Assembly (NCBI GenBank): GCA_031270515.1
Contig: JAISXM010000101.1
Location: 1 to 18,745, forward strand
Direction: 5' to 3'
DNA: 18,745 nt
Source: Holosporales bacterium
GTDB taxonomy: Bacteria > Pseudomonadota > Alphaproteobacteria > BNTO01
Position numbers and translations under genes: made by a program. The notes beneath the pieces were generated by a model that was not told where the DNA came from, ran no database searches, and saw only the letters and a list, made by a program, of their open reading frames with translations. Shown in pieces: positions 6,565 through 13,936 of this stretch. Positions within the stretch are counted from its first letter, which is position 1. Every line of letters starts with the position of its first letter.

Positions 6565-7752
6565 ATGGATAGATTGTGTATTTTTTATTGCATGGCAATT
6601 TCAGGTATCGGGATTATATTAACGAGTATTCCGCATGCGTCGTCGTCGACATTTATTGATCAGCCCTCCGCCGTTGAGCAGCTCCTCGCCGCTGAGCAGC
6701 CCCCCGCCGTTGATGTGCATACGCTTTCCGCTGAGTTGCAAGCCGCAGCAAGCGAACATAGCTGCATAAAAATTGATGAAAATTTATTGTTTCACGAGAA
6801 ACATTGCCTGAAGAAACACTTAGTAAATGATGGCACACATATTAATTTAAATACCGTCGCAAACGGATTGGCGTTTTTCGAGCCGAGCGCGACTTACGCG
6901 GCCGGAGTATGCTTTAGCTTAGGGCTTGGCGTCCATCAGGACGCGACGAAGGCTATGTCGTTATTTGAATTGGTTGCATATCAAGGGAATGCTTTCACTC
7001 AATATGAGTGTGGTACGCGTTTGTACGATGGGATCGGCATCAGCATAAACACAACATTAGCCGCCATATGTTATAGAGAGAGCGCCAATAAAGGATTTGC
7101 GCCCGCCCAATGTAAATATGGCTTTTGCTTAGAGTTTGGCGAGGGCGTTGACGTGAATACAACGTTGGCTGTTGATTACTATAAAAAAAGTGCTGAGCAA
7201 CAATATGCTCCTGGAATGTTCAGATATGGACTTTGTTTAGAGAATGGAGTCGCTGTCAAAAAAAATCTAGAATTGGCCGCCGCGTACTATAAAGCAAGCG
7301 CAGACGCAGGGGATGTGGTTGCGCAATTCGCTTATGGGCGCTGCCTTATGTACGGGATAGGAGTGGAAACAGACTTTATAGTGGCCGCCCAGTATTACGA
7401 TAAAAGTGCCGCCCAAGAATATGCAGAGGCCGCGCGCCAGCTTGCTGCATTGCCGCCCTTTGCCCGCTTACTTGGGCAGAACGACACGCTTGCCGCAACG
7501 AAGGCGGTGTTAAGATACGTTATGAACAGCGGGGACGTCAGGCCAATACGCGCATTGTTGGCGTACGGAGCGCTTGAGGAAGAAGAGCGCACAACGCTGC
7601 TAATGATGGGAACGCAAGCCAACGACTTTTTCTGCGCCAAAACACTGCTGAAATGTTCCAAATCGGGCACAATCACCTTTACAGAAGATGCATGCACATG
7701 CGCACGTGGCGTGGTTTCAAGCAGCCCGCTCTTTGAATGGGAATCACTATAA
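6565..7752 (+). CDS. exported Sel1-repeat (TPR-like) protein
   Basis: 395 residues. The N-terminus (FYCMAISGIGIILTSIPHAS) is a signal-peptide-like hydrophobic segment. Residues ~107-290 form about five Sel1-type repeats of ~36 residues with the pattern YxxGxCxxxGxGVxxxxxxAxxYYxxSAxxGxAxAQ (examples: YGFCLEFGEGVDVNTTLAVD, YGRCLMYGIGVETDFIVAAQ). Sel1 repeats make a superhelical protein-binding scaffold and are common among exported proteins of intracellular bacteria, so a host- or periplasm-facing adaptor is likely, though the partner is unknown. The last ~100 residues have no motif I recognise. Residues ~36-50 (AVEQLL-AAEQPP-AVD) come from an 18-nt in-frame repeat at about 6669-6713. GGGG four bases before the ATG may serve as ribosome-binding site. 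First gene of an accessory block. Confidence 0.88.
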   Translation: MDRLCIFYCMAISGIGIILTSIPHASSSTFIDQPSAVEQLLAAEQPPAVDVHTLSAELQAAASEHSCIKIDENLLFHEKHCLKKHLVNDGTHINLNTVANGLAFFEPSATYAAGVCFSLGLGVHQDATKAMSLFELVAYQGNAFTQYECGTRLYDGIGISINTTLAAICYRESANKGFAPAQCKYGFCLEFGEGVDVNTTLAVDYYKKSAEQQYAPGMFRYGLCLENGVAVKKNLELAAAYYKASADAGDVVAQFAYGRCLMYGIGVETDFIVAAQYYDKSAAQEYAEAARQLAALPPFARLLGQNDTLAATKAVLRYVMNSGDVRPIRALLAYGALEEEERTTLLMMGTQANDFFCAKTLLKCSKSGTITFTEDACTCARGVVSSSPLFEWESL

Positions 7753-7795
7753 AAATTGGAGGGGGATCACGTTGAAAGTTGAAGTTCGTTGCAAT

Positions 7796-7815
7796 ACCGT
7801 GGTCCCATAACAAAC
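7796..7815. repeat. 20-nt dispersed repeat, copy 1
   Basis: ACCG-GG-CCCATAACAAAC pattern, 18 of 20 positions identical to 18263-18282. It lies in the 225-nt spacer between the Sel1 and MDQ genes. The spacer also holds a good ribosome-binding-like GGAGGGGG near 7759 followed by a 12-codon frame that ends inside this repeat. Over this window length, a match of this quality could be chance. Confidence 0.3.
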
Positions 7816-7914
7816 GATCGTCAAAAATGCCTTGCAAACAGGTTCTCAGCTGCTCATGCTTTTTGTGTTTTGTGTATTTAGGCTACATTTACGCGCAGGT
7901 TTGTATATCTCCGC

Positions 7915-7943
7915 TTGCTTTAAACTGCACACATCTGTATACT
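7915..7943 (+). promoter_or_regulatory. promoter of the MDQ repeat gene
   Basis: TTGCTT (7915-7920), a 17-nt spacer, and TATACT (7938-7943). The transcript would begin near 7950, which favours the ATG at 7978 with its own ribosome-binding site over the ATG at 7951. Confidence 0.45.
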
Positions 7944-7977
7944 TAGGAACATGAATCAATTTGGTTGGGAGCACAAT

Positions 7978-9237
7978 ATGTTTACAAAGTTTTATATAGG
8001 ATTGTTTTTTGGGTTGATCCAATGCGCTGGCTTTGCGAGCAGCGAGGATGAAAGAGCCAGGGATCTGGAGTGCGCAGTATGCCTGGCGCACGTATACCAG
8101 CCCCAAACACCCACAATTCAGTTTACAATGGACCAGTTGCTAAAGTGGCGTCAACTCGGCTGTAATCAACAGGTAGAGACGGCTTTAGTAAAAGGTCTAA
8201 TGTCCTGCTTTTCGAAGCACATAATGGACCAGAGCGAAAAAGTAATGGACCAGTACGCAAAAGGTCACCTTTTCCTGTTCGTAGACCAAAGTTCACAGTC
8301 CACAATGGACCAATTAAAAGTTGAGACCATCGCCCAACTTTGGAAGCGCCAACAGGTAGAGACGGCTTTAGTAGAAAGTCTAACGTCCCGCTTTTCGAAG
8401 CGCATAATGGACCAGAGCAAAAAAGTAATGGACCAGGACGCAGAAGGTCACCTTTTCCTGTTCGTAGACCAAATTTCGCAGTCAACAGTGGACCAGTACG
8501 AAAAAGGTCGCCTTTTCCGGTGCATAGACCGAATTTCACAGTCCACAATGGACCAGTACGCAAAATGTCGCCATTTCCTGCGCGTAGACCAAATTTCGCA
8601 GTCCACAATGGACCGCTATAATGAGAAATACGCAGCCCAAATTCAGAGGCGCACAATGGGCCAGTTAGAAGAAGTTGAGACCATAGCCCAATTTCAGAAG
8701 CGCATAATGGACCAGTTAGAAGAAGTTGAGACCATACAACTTCAGAAGCGCCCAATGGACCCGTTAGAAGAAGTTGAGACCATAGCCCCATTTCTGGAGC
8801 TCGTGGACCAGTTAGTAGTTGAGACCACAGCCCAATTGCAGACGTTCGTGGACCAGAACGAATATAGCGCAAAAAAACAGGCCAACCAGGAGCCCTTAAA
8901 ATATTGGCTAAAGGTTTCTCCTCCTTTAGTTGGTTCGCAAAGTGAAAATCAGCAAATCTATGCTGCAGGTAAAAAAGTAATCGATTTATCTCAGGTTGCA
9001 AACATATGCTTGTATGCAATGAAGAATATAAAACTAAACGCACTCCAGGGATATGATGATGGCAACAAGTATGATAGCAACAGTTTGGCTGAGAAGGTCG
9101 CGCTCTCTCAAATATACGACAATAAATACAGCTTAATTTTACCTATATTTGATTTTACAAAGAAAACAAGCAGAGGATCATCGTGCAACGTTATAATCGA
9201 AAACACGGAACGCGCGAGTAATGGCCGATTAAGGTGA
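7978..9237 (+). CDS. exported repeat protein built of 'MDQ' units, unknown function
   Basis: Not recognised. Start chosen at 7978 because GGGAG sits six bases upstream and the product then opens with a signal peptide (MFTKFYIGLFFGLIQCAGFA, then SSEDER); the ATG at 7951 would put polar residues before it. About 419 residues. Residues ~40-295 are nested repeats anchored by (M/V)DQ: a 61-residue block present twice (starts 8167 and 8350), 20-residue units such as MDQYAKGHLFLFVDQSSQST with three copies at exact 60-nt period (8428, 8488, 8548), then 15-17-residue units such as MDQLEEVETIAQFQKRI (8656, 8707, 8755, 8803). The last ~125 residues are non-repetitive and match nothing I know. The same repeat DNA is also open in one other plus frame (8340-8621) and on the minus strand (8123-9043); signal peptide, ribosome-binding site and unique C-terminus support this frame. 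Possibly a surface or secreted effector of variable length. Confidence 0.75.
   Translation: MFTKFYIGLFFGLIQCAGFASSEDERARDLECAVCLAHVYQPQTPTIQFTMDQLLKWRQLGCNQQVETALVKGLMSCFSKHIMDQSEKVMDQYAKGHLFLFVDQSSQSTMDQLKVETIAQLWKRQQVETALVESLTSRFSKRIMDQSKKVMDQDAEGHLFLFVDQISQSTVDQYEKGRLFRCIDRISQSTMDQYAKCRHFLRVDQISQSTMDRYNEKYAAQIQRRTMGQLEEVETIAQFQKRIMDQLEEVETIQLQKRPMDPLEEVETIAPFLELVDQLVVETTAQLQTFVDQNEYSAKKQANQEPLKYWLKVSPPLVGSQSENQQIYAAGKKVIDLSQVANICLYAMKNIKLNALQGYDDGNKYDSNSLAEKVALSQIYDNKYSLILPIFDFTKKTSRGSSCNVIIENTERASNGRLR
8167..8532 (+). repeat. 183-nt duplicated block in the MDQ gene
   Basis: A 61-codon block beginning QQVETALV starts at 8167 and again at 8350, exactly 183 nt apart, with only scattered differences (for example KGLMSCFSKHIMDQ versus ESLTSRFSKRIMDQ). 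It encloses one 20-residue unit per copy. Confidence 0.85.
8428..8607 (+). repeat. 60-nt tandem repeats in the MDQ gene
   Basis: Three adjacent units at 8428, 8488 and 8548, exactly 60 nt apart, each running from (A/G)TGGACCAG to CAGTC(C/A)ACA; a further copy at 8245 and a truncated start at 8608 belong to the same family. Confidence 0.9.
8656..8850 (+). repeat. 45-51-nt tandem repeats in the MDQ gene
   Basis: Units starting at 8656, 8707, 8755, 8803 and 8848 (periods 51, 48, 48, 45 nt), sharing (M/V)DxL(E)EVET(I/T)A and a downstream Gln/Lys-rich stretch. All length differences are multiples of three. Confidence 0.85.
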
Positions 9238-9238
9238 T

Positions 9239-9370
9239 GTGACGCTGGATAAAGTAATGGAGGCGCTGGATATAGCCAACAACAAAAGGACCCCCTGCGT
9301 ATCAGAACACCTGCGCGCGATGTTGCACTTGCGTGCGCGAATGCAGCATCAATGGTGCTCCTTATTTTAG
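9239..9370 (+). CDS. 43-residue ORF following the MDQ gene, possible gene remnant
   Basis: GTG start at 9239, two bases after the MDQ stop codon, with AAGG five bases upstream; ends in TAG at 9368. The product begins MTLDKVMEALDIANNKRTPC and is rich in His and Arg at its end (LHLRARMQHQW). Tight spacing suggests translational coupling to the MDQ gene. It has no family I recognise and could be the degraded end of a larger gene or chance. The rest of the spacer to the transporter gene holds nothing further that I see. Confidence 0.35.
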   Translation: MTLDKVMEALDIANNKRTPCVSEHLRAMLHLRARMQHQWCSLF

Positions 9371-9435
9371 GTATTTTACGGCGCAGCACAAATCGTGTAC
9401 CCTCGGATATCGTGATCCAAAACTAATAGGCAGCT

Positions 9436-10803
9436 ATGTCACTTTTTGGCTTTAGCATTTTTCCTCAACGCAACAACACGCAGGACACACTCTATAAGTA
9501 TTGGCGATTTCGCATAATGCTTATCATGATGGTTGGTTACGCCGCATCGTACTTTGTACGGCTAAATTTGTCGTTTGCAATGTTGGGTATGGAGTCTGAC
9601 TTAGGGTATTCGAAGGGACAACTTGGCAGAATAGTATCGGTGTTCGGTGTTATATACGGTTTAGGCAAATTCATTAGCGGCATACTTGGGGACCGAAGTA
9701 AAACACGCACATTTATGTCCGTGGGCTTGCTGTTAGCCGCCGTCGCAAACATACTCATGGCCCGCGCCTCCAACTTGTATTTGTTGATCGTGATTTGGGC
9801 ATTCAACTCATGCTTCCAATCGACAGGCGCGCCGTCTTGCGCCAAAATGCTCGCCCACTGGTTCAGTCCCAAAGAGATTGGAACGCGCTGGGCAATCTGG
9901 AGCTCATCACAGCAACTTGGGTTAATCATCATCAGCCTTGTGTTACCGACCCTCATCGCTTGGTACGGATGGCGTTTCGCCTTTTGGGGCCCAGGCGTTT
10001 TTTGTATTGCAATCGCTGCATTTGTATATTGGGGCTTGCGGGACGAACCACAGTCGGTTGGACTCCCCAGCGTAGAAAAGATGAAGGGCTTGTCGACCGC
10101 CGAGGACGACGAGTGCGCGCACCTTACCCCATTTCAGGTGCTAGTCACAAAAGTGTTGCGGAATAAAATTGTATGGGCAATGTGTTTGGCCAACTTCTTT
10201 GTGTATTTCGTTCGCATGGGATTTTTGAGCTGGGGCCCCACGTTCCTCAAAGAGGCGAAGGGATGCTCTTTGACGTCGGGGGGGAACTTGATGGCGATTT
10301 TTAATGCGGCCGGAGCATTAGGGGCAATCGCGGCGGGGCGACTGTCTGACACATATTTCAAAGGATATCGCGGACGCGCGGGGTTCTGCTATATGGCGGG
10401 GTTGTCGCTGTCCATGCTGGGCATGTTGTACTTGCCTTTTGGGGGGGGATCGTGGCTATCCCGACAGATGCCCGCATGCGTAATGTTTTTGGTCGGCTTT
10501 TTTGTCGCAGGGCCCCAGGCAATGGTCGGAGTCGCCGCCGTTGATATGGCGTCCAAGCGCGCGGCCGGCGCGGCGTCGGGGCTGACTGGGTCGTGCGGGT
10601 ACATCGGCGGCACAACGCTTGCAGGGGCGGGCATCGCATATGTGGCAAGTGGCGTATATAAGTGGAATGGCGTCTTTATGTTATTCTTGATTGCGTCTGT
10701 CGTGGGGGCGTGCTGCTTTCTGTTTTCGTGGAACGTTAGAGCGAAGTCTTTAGATGTGTCGAAGCCCAAATTGGAGAAGGATAATCAAGAAAAAGCCGCA
10801 TGA
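9436..10803 (+). CDS. organophosphate:phosphate antiporter (UhpC/UhpT/GlpT family)
   Basis: Major facilitator superfamily carrier of 455 residues with about 12 membrane spans, exchanging inorganic phosphate for phosphorylated sugars or glycerol-3-phosphate. Family marks: GYAASYFVRLNLSFAM in the first span, SVFGVIYGLGKFISGILGDR with the MFS loop-2-3 signature, the OPA-type stretch APSCAKMLAHWFSPKEIGTR (compare the GlpT/UhpT signature with HWF..KE.G), and a second-half GRLSDTYFKGYRGR. It looks closer to UhpC-type proteins than to GlpT, but substrate cannot be assigned from sequence reading alone. In intracellular bacteria such carriers take host phosphorylated metabolites, which would suit the rest of the window. 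ATG start with AGG six bases upstream. Followed 67 nt later by ruvA. Confidence 0.93.
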   Translation: MSLFGFSIFPQRNNTQDTLYKYWRFRIMLIMMVGYAASYFVRLNLSFAMLGMESDLGYSKGQLGRIVSVFGVIYGLGKFISGILGDRSKTRTFMSVGLLLAAVANILMARASNLYLLIVIWAFNSCFQSTGAPSCAKMLAHWFSPKEIGTRWAIWSSSQQLGLIIISLVLPTLIAWYGWRFAFWGPGVFCIAIAAFVYWGLRDEPQSVGLPSVEKMKGLSTAEDDECAHLTPFQVLVTKVLRNKIVWAMCLANFFVYFVRMGFLSWGPTFLKEAKGCSLTSGGNLMAIFNAAGALGAIAAGRLSDTYFKGYRGRAGFCYMAGLSLSMLGMLYLPFGGGSWLSRQMPACVMFLVGFFVAGPQAMVGVAAVDMASKRAAGAASGLTGSCGYIGGTTLAGAGIAYVASGVYKWNGVFMLFLIASVVGACCFLFSWNVRAKSLDVSKPKLEKDNQEKAA

Positions 10804-10844
10804 ATAAATAATAAACAAAATAGCATGATTAAAGAAAGAACGGC

Positions 10845-10874
10845 ATGATTGCGAAAATTACTGGCACAATATGA
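10845..10874 (+). CDS. 9-codon leader ORF overlapping the ruvA start
   Basis: ATG at 10845 opens MIAKITGTI then TGA (10872-10874), which overlaps the ruvA ATG (10871-10873) as ATGA. The peptide is identical to the first nine residues of RuvA because this is a tandem copy of the ruvA 5' end. AAAGAAAGAA before it is the only plausible ribosome-binding site; the ruvA ATG itself has none, so ruvA is probably translated by coupling. Confidence 0.55.
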   Translation: MIAKITGTI

Positions 10875-10896
10875 TTGCAAAAATTACTGGCACAAT
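10845..10896 (+). repeat. 26-nt tandem duplication of the ruvA 5' end
   Basis: Bases 10845-10870 and 10871-10896 are identical except for one silent difference (GCG versus GCA, codon 3). Because 26 is not a multiple of three, the first copy is out of frame with ruvA. Confidence 0.95.
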
Positions 10897-11491
10897 AGAT
10901 GAAGTATTCATCGACCAGGTTTATGTCGATGTGCATGGCGTGTGCTACGGCGTGCTGTGCTCCAAGCGCACAATCGCGGGCTTGCAAAAAAACGCCAGCG
11001 TAACGATGTGGATCGAGCACATCATTCGCGCGGAATCGCAGACGTTGTGCGGCTTTATGTCGCGGGATGAGCAGCTTGTGTTTCGGGAAATCACCAGCGT
11101 ACAAGGTGTTGGAGTCAAGGCTGGGCTGGCCATATTGTCGGTGTTGGCTCCGAAGGATGTTGTTGGCGCGATATTGACGCAGGACAAGCGAGCGTTTACG
11201 GCCGCAGACGGGGTGGGCGCCAAAATGGCAGAGCGCCTTACGGTGGAACTAAAGAATTCGAAAGTCATCAAAACATTTGATGTGCTTGTCGACGAGCCCA
11301 GCGTGGTGGCGGATGCGGTGGGCGCGCTGGTGGCGTTGGGATACGAATATGGTGTTGCGCAGAGGGCGATTAGCGACGCTTTGGGGGCAGGTGCAGGGGC
11401 AGGTTCGGGGGCAGGCGGTCTCGAACCCAGTTTATCCACAGAGGCATTGGTCAGATCGGCGCTAGTAAAGCTATCCACCCAAAGTAAATAG
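10871..11491 (+). CDS. ruvA: Holliday junction branch-migration protein RuvA
   Basis: Tetrameric junction-binding subunit of the RuvAB motor; 206 residues, normal size. Domain I is the OB fold (MIAKITGTIDEVFIDQVYVD, VHGVCYGV), domain II carries the paired helix-hairpin-helix motifs (TSVQGVGVKAGLAILSVL and AADGVGAKMAERLTVELK), and domain III, which contacts RuvB, is the end (EALVRSAL). The linker between II and III contains GAGAGAGSGAGG, encoded by GGGGCAGG-type repeats at about 11385-11419; such linkers are normally flexible, so this is likely tolerated. The start is the in-frame ATG at 10871, but the adjacent upstream duplication leaves it without a ribosome-binding site. ruvB and ruvC are not in the window. 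Confidence 0.96.
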   Translation: MIAKITGTIDEVFIDQVYVDVHGVCYGVLCSKRTIAGLQKNASVTMWIEHIIRAESQTLCGFMSRDEQLVFREITSVQGVGVKAGLAILSVLAPKDVVGAILTQDKRAFTAADGVGAKMAERLTVELKNSKVIKTFDVLVDEPSVVADAVGALVALGYEYGVAQRAISDALGAGAGAGSGAGGLEPSLSTEALVRSALVKLSTQSK

Positions 11492-11539
11492 ACCTGTGGC
11501 GAAAGCTGCGTCAACACATTTATGTTGCGACTTCTAAAA

Positions 11540-11568
11540 AACGCCGCAATGTGGCACAATGAGGCGTT
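11540..11568 (-). terminator. hairpin with U-run on the minus strand
   Basis: AACGCC (11540-11545) and GGCGTT (11563-11568) form a 6-bp stem with a 17-nt loop. Read on the minus strand the stem is followed by five or six T residues (complement of the A-run at 11536-11541), so it would work in the antisense direction, against read-through towards ruvA. No minus-strand gene ends here. Confidence 0.35.
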
Positions 11569-11595
11569 CCTAACCAAAACGACCTCTACATAAAA

Positions 11596-12945
11596 ATGGC
11601 CGCCCCCAAAATAGACTCATCCCTTAAAAGCATTCTAAGCGTGACGCTGCCTATGATGTTAGCGGTGCTATCGTCCAATTTGATGAGCTTAATCGACAGG
11701 TTCATGTTAGCCGGATACTCGCTCGATTCGATGACTGCTGTTGTAATTGCCATGAATTTCGTTTTTACATTTACCTGTTTGTTTTCGGGGATCGCCAGCT
11801 CCGCAGAGGTCCTCGTTGGGCAATATAACGGATCCAGGCAATACGAAAGGCTCGCAGGGCCCACTTGGCAGATGATTTATATGTCTGCGTTTGCGTGCAT
11901 TCCATGTGCGTTGGTCGCGTATTTTTCCGATTATTTGAATTTGTACCCTTCGTATTACGCAAAGGACGGCGTAGCATATCAAAAAATATTGTTGTACGTC
12001 GGAGCATTGCCGTCAATAAAGCTGGCGTTTGCATCGTTTTTTGTTGGCCAAGGGAAAACGAAAATCATCACAGTTTCAGTAGGAAGCGGGGCGATATCAA
12101 ACATTGTGTTGGACTATCTCCTAATATACGGAGTCGGAAATGTTATCCCCGCGATGGGATGCCGTGGCGCCGCAATTGCAACGGTCATATCTGAATTTAT
12201 TCAGGTATTTATACTGGCTGCAATATTCTTTTCGAAATCCAACCGGCAACATTACAAAACGCTTCAAAATCGTACGTTCAACAAAAATTTACTAAAAGAA
12301 TGCATACGCATTGGACTGCCGGTTTCGCTCAGCGATTTCGTCATGGTGTTTGCATGGTATTTGATGGCGATCATCATTGGGCACGTATCAAGAGACGAGG
12401 CGACCGTGTATAGCATCTGCTCTGCTTTGTATGTGTTTTTCATATTTGTCGCTCGGGGCGTCAACAAGGGCACGGCCGCAATCAGTTCAAATATGATTGG
12501 CCGCCGCGATTTAGACTCAATTGAAAAAGTTCGAAAAACGTTCGTCAAAATATCATTATTATTCGGGGCAATATTTGCGGTTCCGCTTGCTATCTGTCCC
12601 GAGTGGCTAATTCAGCTTATTAGTATGGTCCCGGACGACATATCAATGCTATACCCAAAAATCAAAGTCGCGTTAGCGCTGCTGGCCGTCGATGTGACGT
12701 GCGAGACGCTGTTGTACTCGACGTGGGGCATTTTAATTGCGGGAGGGGATTCGAGGTACGCAACAATCGTAGACCAGGCGTGCTTTTGGGCGATCACTTG
12801 CGTTCCAATGCTTGTTTTGTATTGCGTTTGGGGATATGCCACGGTTGCTGTGCTGTATGTGCTGGCAACAACGTCGCTTGTGGCGTCTCAGGTTCTGTTG
12901 TACCGGCGCTATAAGAGTTTAAAGTGGTACAATAAACTTGTGTAA
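11596..12945 (+). CDS. MATE-family multidrug/polyspecific exporter
   Basis: 449 residues, about 12 hydrophobic spans, cation-coupled efflux carrier of the inner membrane. Recognised by MATE-like layout: LPMMLAVLSSNLMSLIDRFM in the first span, SSAEVLVGQYNGSRQY after the second, SIKLAFASFFVGQGKTKI, a repeat of the same pattern in the second half (GLPVSLSDFVMVFAWY, ISSNMIGRRDLDSIEK), and the GCRGAAIATVISEF segment typical of the family. No Shine-Dalgarno before the ATG, which is 104 nt after ruvA. Substrate unknown. Convergent with pyrH, 82 nt apart; that gap holds only a short AACAATTGTT palindrome. Confidence 0.9.
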   Translation: MAAPKIDSSLKSILSVTLPMMLAVLSSNLMSLIDRFMLAGYSLDSMTAVVIAMNFVFTFTCLFSGIASSAEVLVGQYNGSRQYERLAGPTWQMIYMSAFACIPCALVAYFSDYLNLYPSYYAKDGVAYQKILLYVGALPSIKLAFASFFVGQGKTKIITVSVGSGAISNIVLDYLLIYGVGNVIPAMGCRGAAIATVISEFIQVFILAAIFFSKSNRQHYKTLQNRTFNKNLLKECIRIGLPVSLSDFVMVFAWYLMAIIIGHVSRDEATVYSICSALYVFFIFVARGVNKGTAAISSNMIGRRDLDSIEKVRKTFVKISLLFGAIFAVPLAICPEWLIQLISMVPDDISMLYPKIKVALALLAVDVTCETLLYSTWGILIAGGDSRYATIVDQACFWAITCVPMLVLYCVWGYATVAVLYVLATTSLVASQVLLYRRYKSLKWYNKLV

Positions 12946-13027
12946 TAAATGGAGTTGTTGTTTGCAATAGACGAAATAACTGCTTGTAACAATTGTTGTT
13001 TTTATAGTGATATGCGGTCCTGTTTAT

Positions 13028-13810
13028 TTATCTCTTCTGTCCTGTAATTACGGACTTTTTCAGCTCGCCATTTAACGTCCGCACAATTGCATTATCTGCG
13101 TATGTATTTGACACATAAATTACAAGTCGCTCCTGCTGGGCGATAGATATTGCCGTCGTATCCATGATTCGAATTTGCCGTGACAAAAACTCGTCATACG
13201 AAAGCGCATCCAAAAACAAAGCGTGCGGATTGGCCACGGGGTCCGACTCATATATCCCTGCAACTTTTGTCGCCTTCAGCAATACATCGCACCCCAACTC
13301 GCATGCCCGAATGACTGCGGCCGTATCCGTCGAAAAAAACGGCTGCCCCGTGCCGCCTACGCATATAGCGACCTTGCCGGCCGTCATGCAGCTCCTGGCG
13401 TACTCGGCTGTGTAGAGCTCGCATATGGCTGGCATGGAGCGCGTCGACAGCACGACGGACGGCACGCCCAGCGCGCCTAACCCTGCGTGCAGCACCAGCC
13501 CGTTGATTACCGTGGCCAGCATGCCGATTTGGTCCGCACTTGTGCGCAGGGAGCGGTTGGCGCTGTCCCTTGTGCCGCGGCAGAGGTTGCCGCCTCCGAT
13601 GACGATGGCGATGGATGTGCCTTTGTCGCGCGCTCTTTTGATGTCCATGGTCAACTTCAACACCATTGTTTTATTCGCGATACCAAAGCCAGATATCTGG
13701 GATAATGCGTGCTCCTGTTCGATGTAGGCAAGTTCGCTGTAGTTTTCTAATGTCGACAGGTCAGTATTAAGTGATTCGCCAGATAGCTTTACTAATACTT
13801 TGTTTATCAT
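13028..13810 (-). CDS. pyrH: UMP kinase with an N-terminal insertion
   Basis: ATP-dependent phosphorylation of UMP to UDP, cytosolic hexamer, amino-acid-kinase fold. Motifs: VLVKLSGE (residues 5-12), VIGGGNLCRG (70-79), SADQIGMLATVINGL (91-105), GGTGQPFFSTDTAA (152-165), LKATKVAGIYESDP (178-191; the usual Asp-Gly after LKATKV is Ala-Gly). Start chosen at ATG 13810 because AGGAG lies seven bases upstream; the frame is open further to 13858. Between KLSGE and GFGI there are 28 residues where E. coli PyrH has 6, an unusual polar insertion beside the phosphate-binding loop. The usual partners tsf and frr are not adjacent; mreC is upstream on the same strand. Confidence 0.96.
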   Translation of the reverse strand: MINKVLVKLSGESLNTDLSTLENYSELAYIEQEHALSQISGFGIANKTMVLKLTMDIKRARDKGTSIAIVIGGGNLCRGTRDSANRSLRTSADQIGMLATVINGLVLHAGLGALGVPSVVLSTRSMPAICELYTAEYARSCMTAGKVAICVGGTGQPFFSTDTAAVIRACELGCDVLLKATKVAGIYESDPVANPHALFLDALSYDEFLSRQIRIMDTTAISIAQQERLVIYVSNTYADNAIVRTLNGELKKSVITGQKR

Positions 13811-13887
13811 TGCATTCTCCTTAAGTGTTATTGGGATTCGATATGCGTTGTCATACAATTTGAGTTTTTATCATTGCCTGAGCTTGT

Positions 13888-13893
13888 ATTATA
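13888..13893 (-). promoter_or_regulatory. -10 element upstream of pyrH
   Basis: TATAAT on the minus strand, about 78 nt before the pyrH ATG. The -35 at 17-nt spacing reads GGAACA, only 3/6 consensus, so the promoter is weakly supported. Confidence 0.35.
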
Positions 13894-13936
13894 ACGGTTT
13901 GCAAATTATTTGTTCCGGGTCCCAGGAAACGAGAGG

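Noticed and set aside
7846..8106. 86-codon open frame on the minus strand before the MDQ gene
   Set aside because: Overlaps the promoter and signal peptide of the MDQ gene; no motif.
8167..8850. CRISPR-like array
   Set aside because: Repeats are coding, of 3n length, contiguous and without unique spacers; no cas genes nearby.
12988..13000. AACAATTGTT palindrome between the MATE gene and pyrH as terminator
   Set aside because: Five-base self-complementary arms without loop and only a weak T-run; not convincing.
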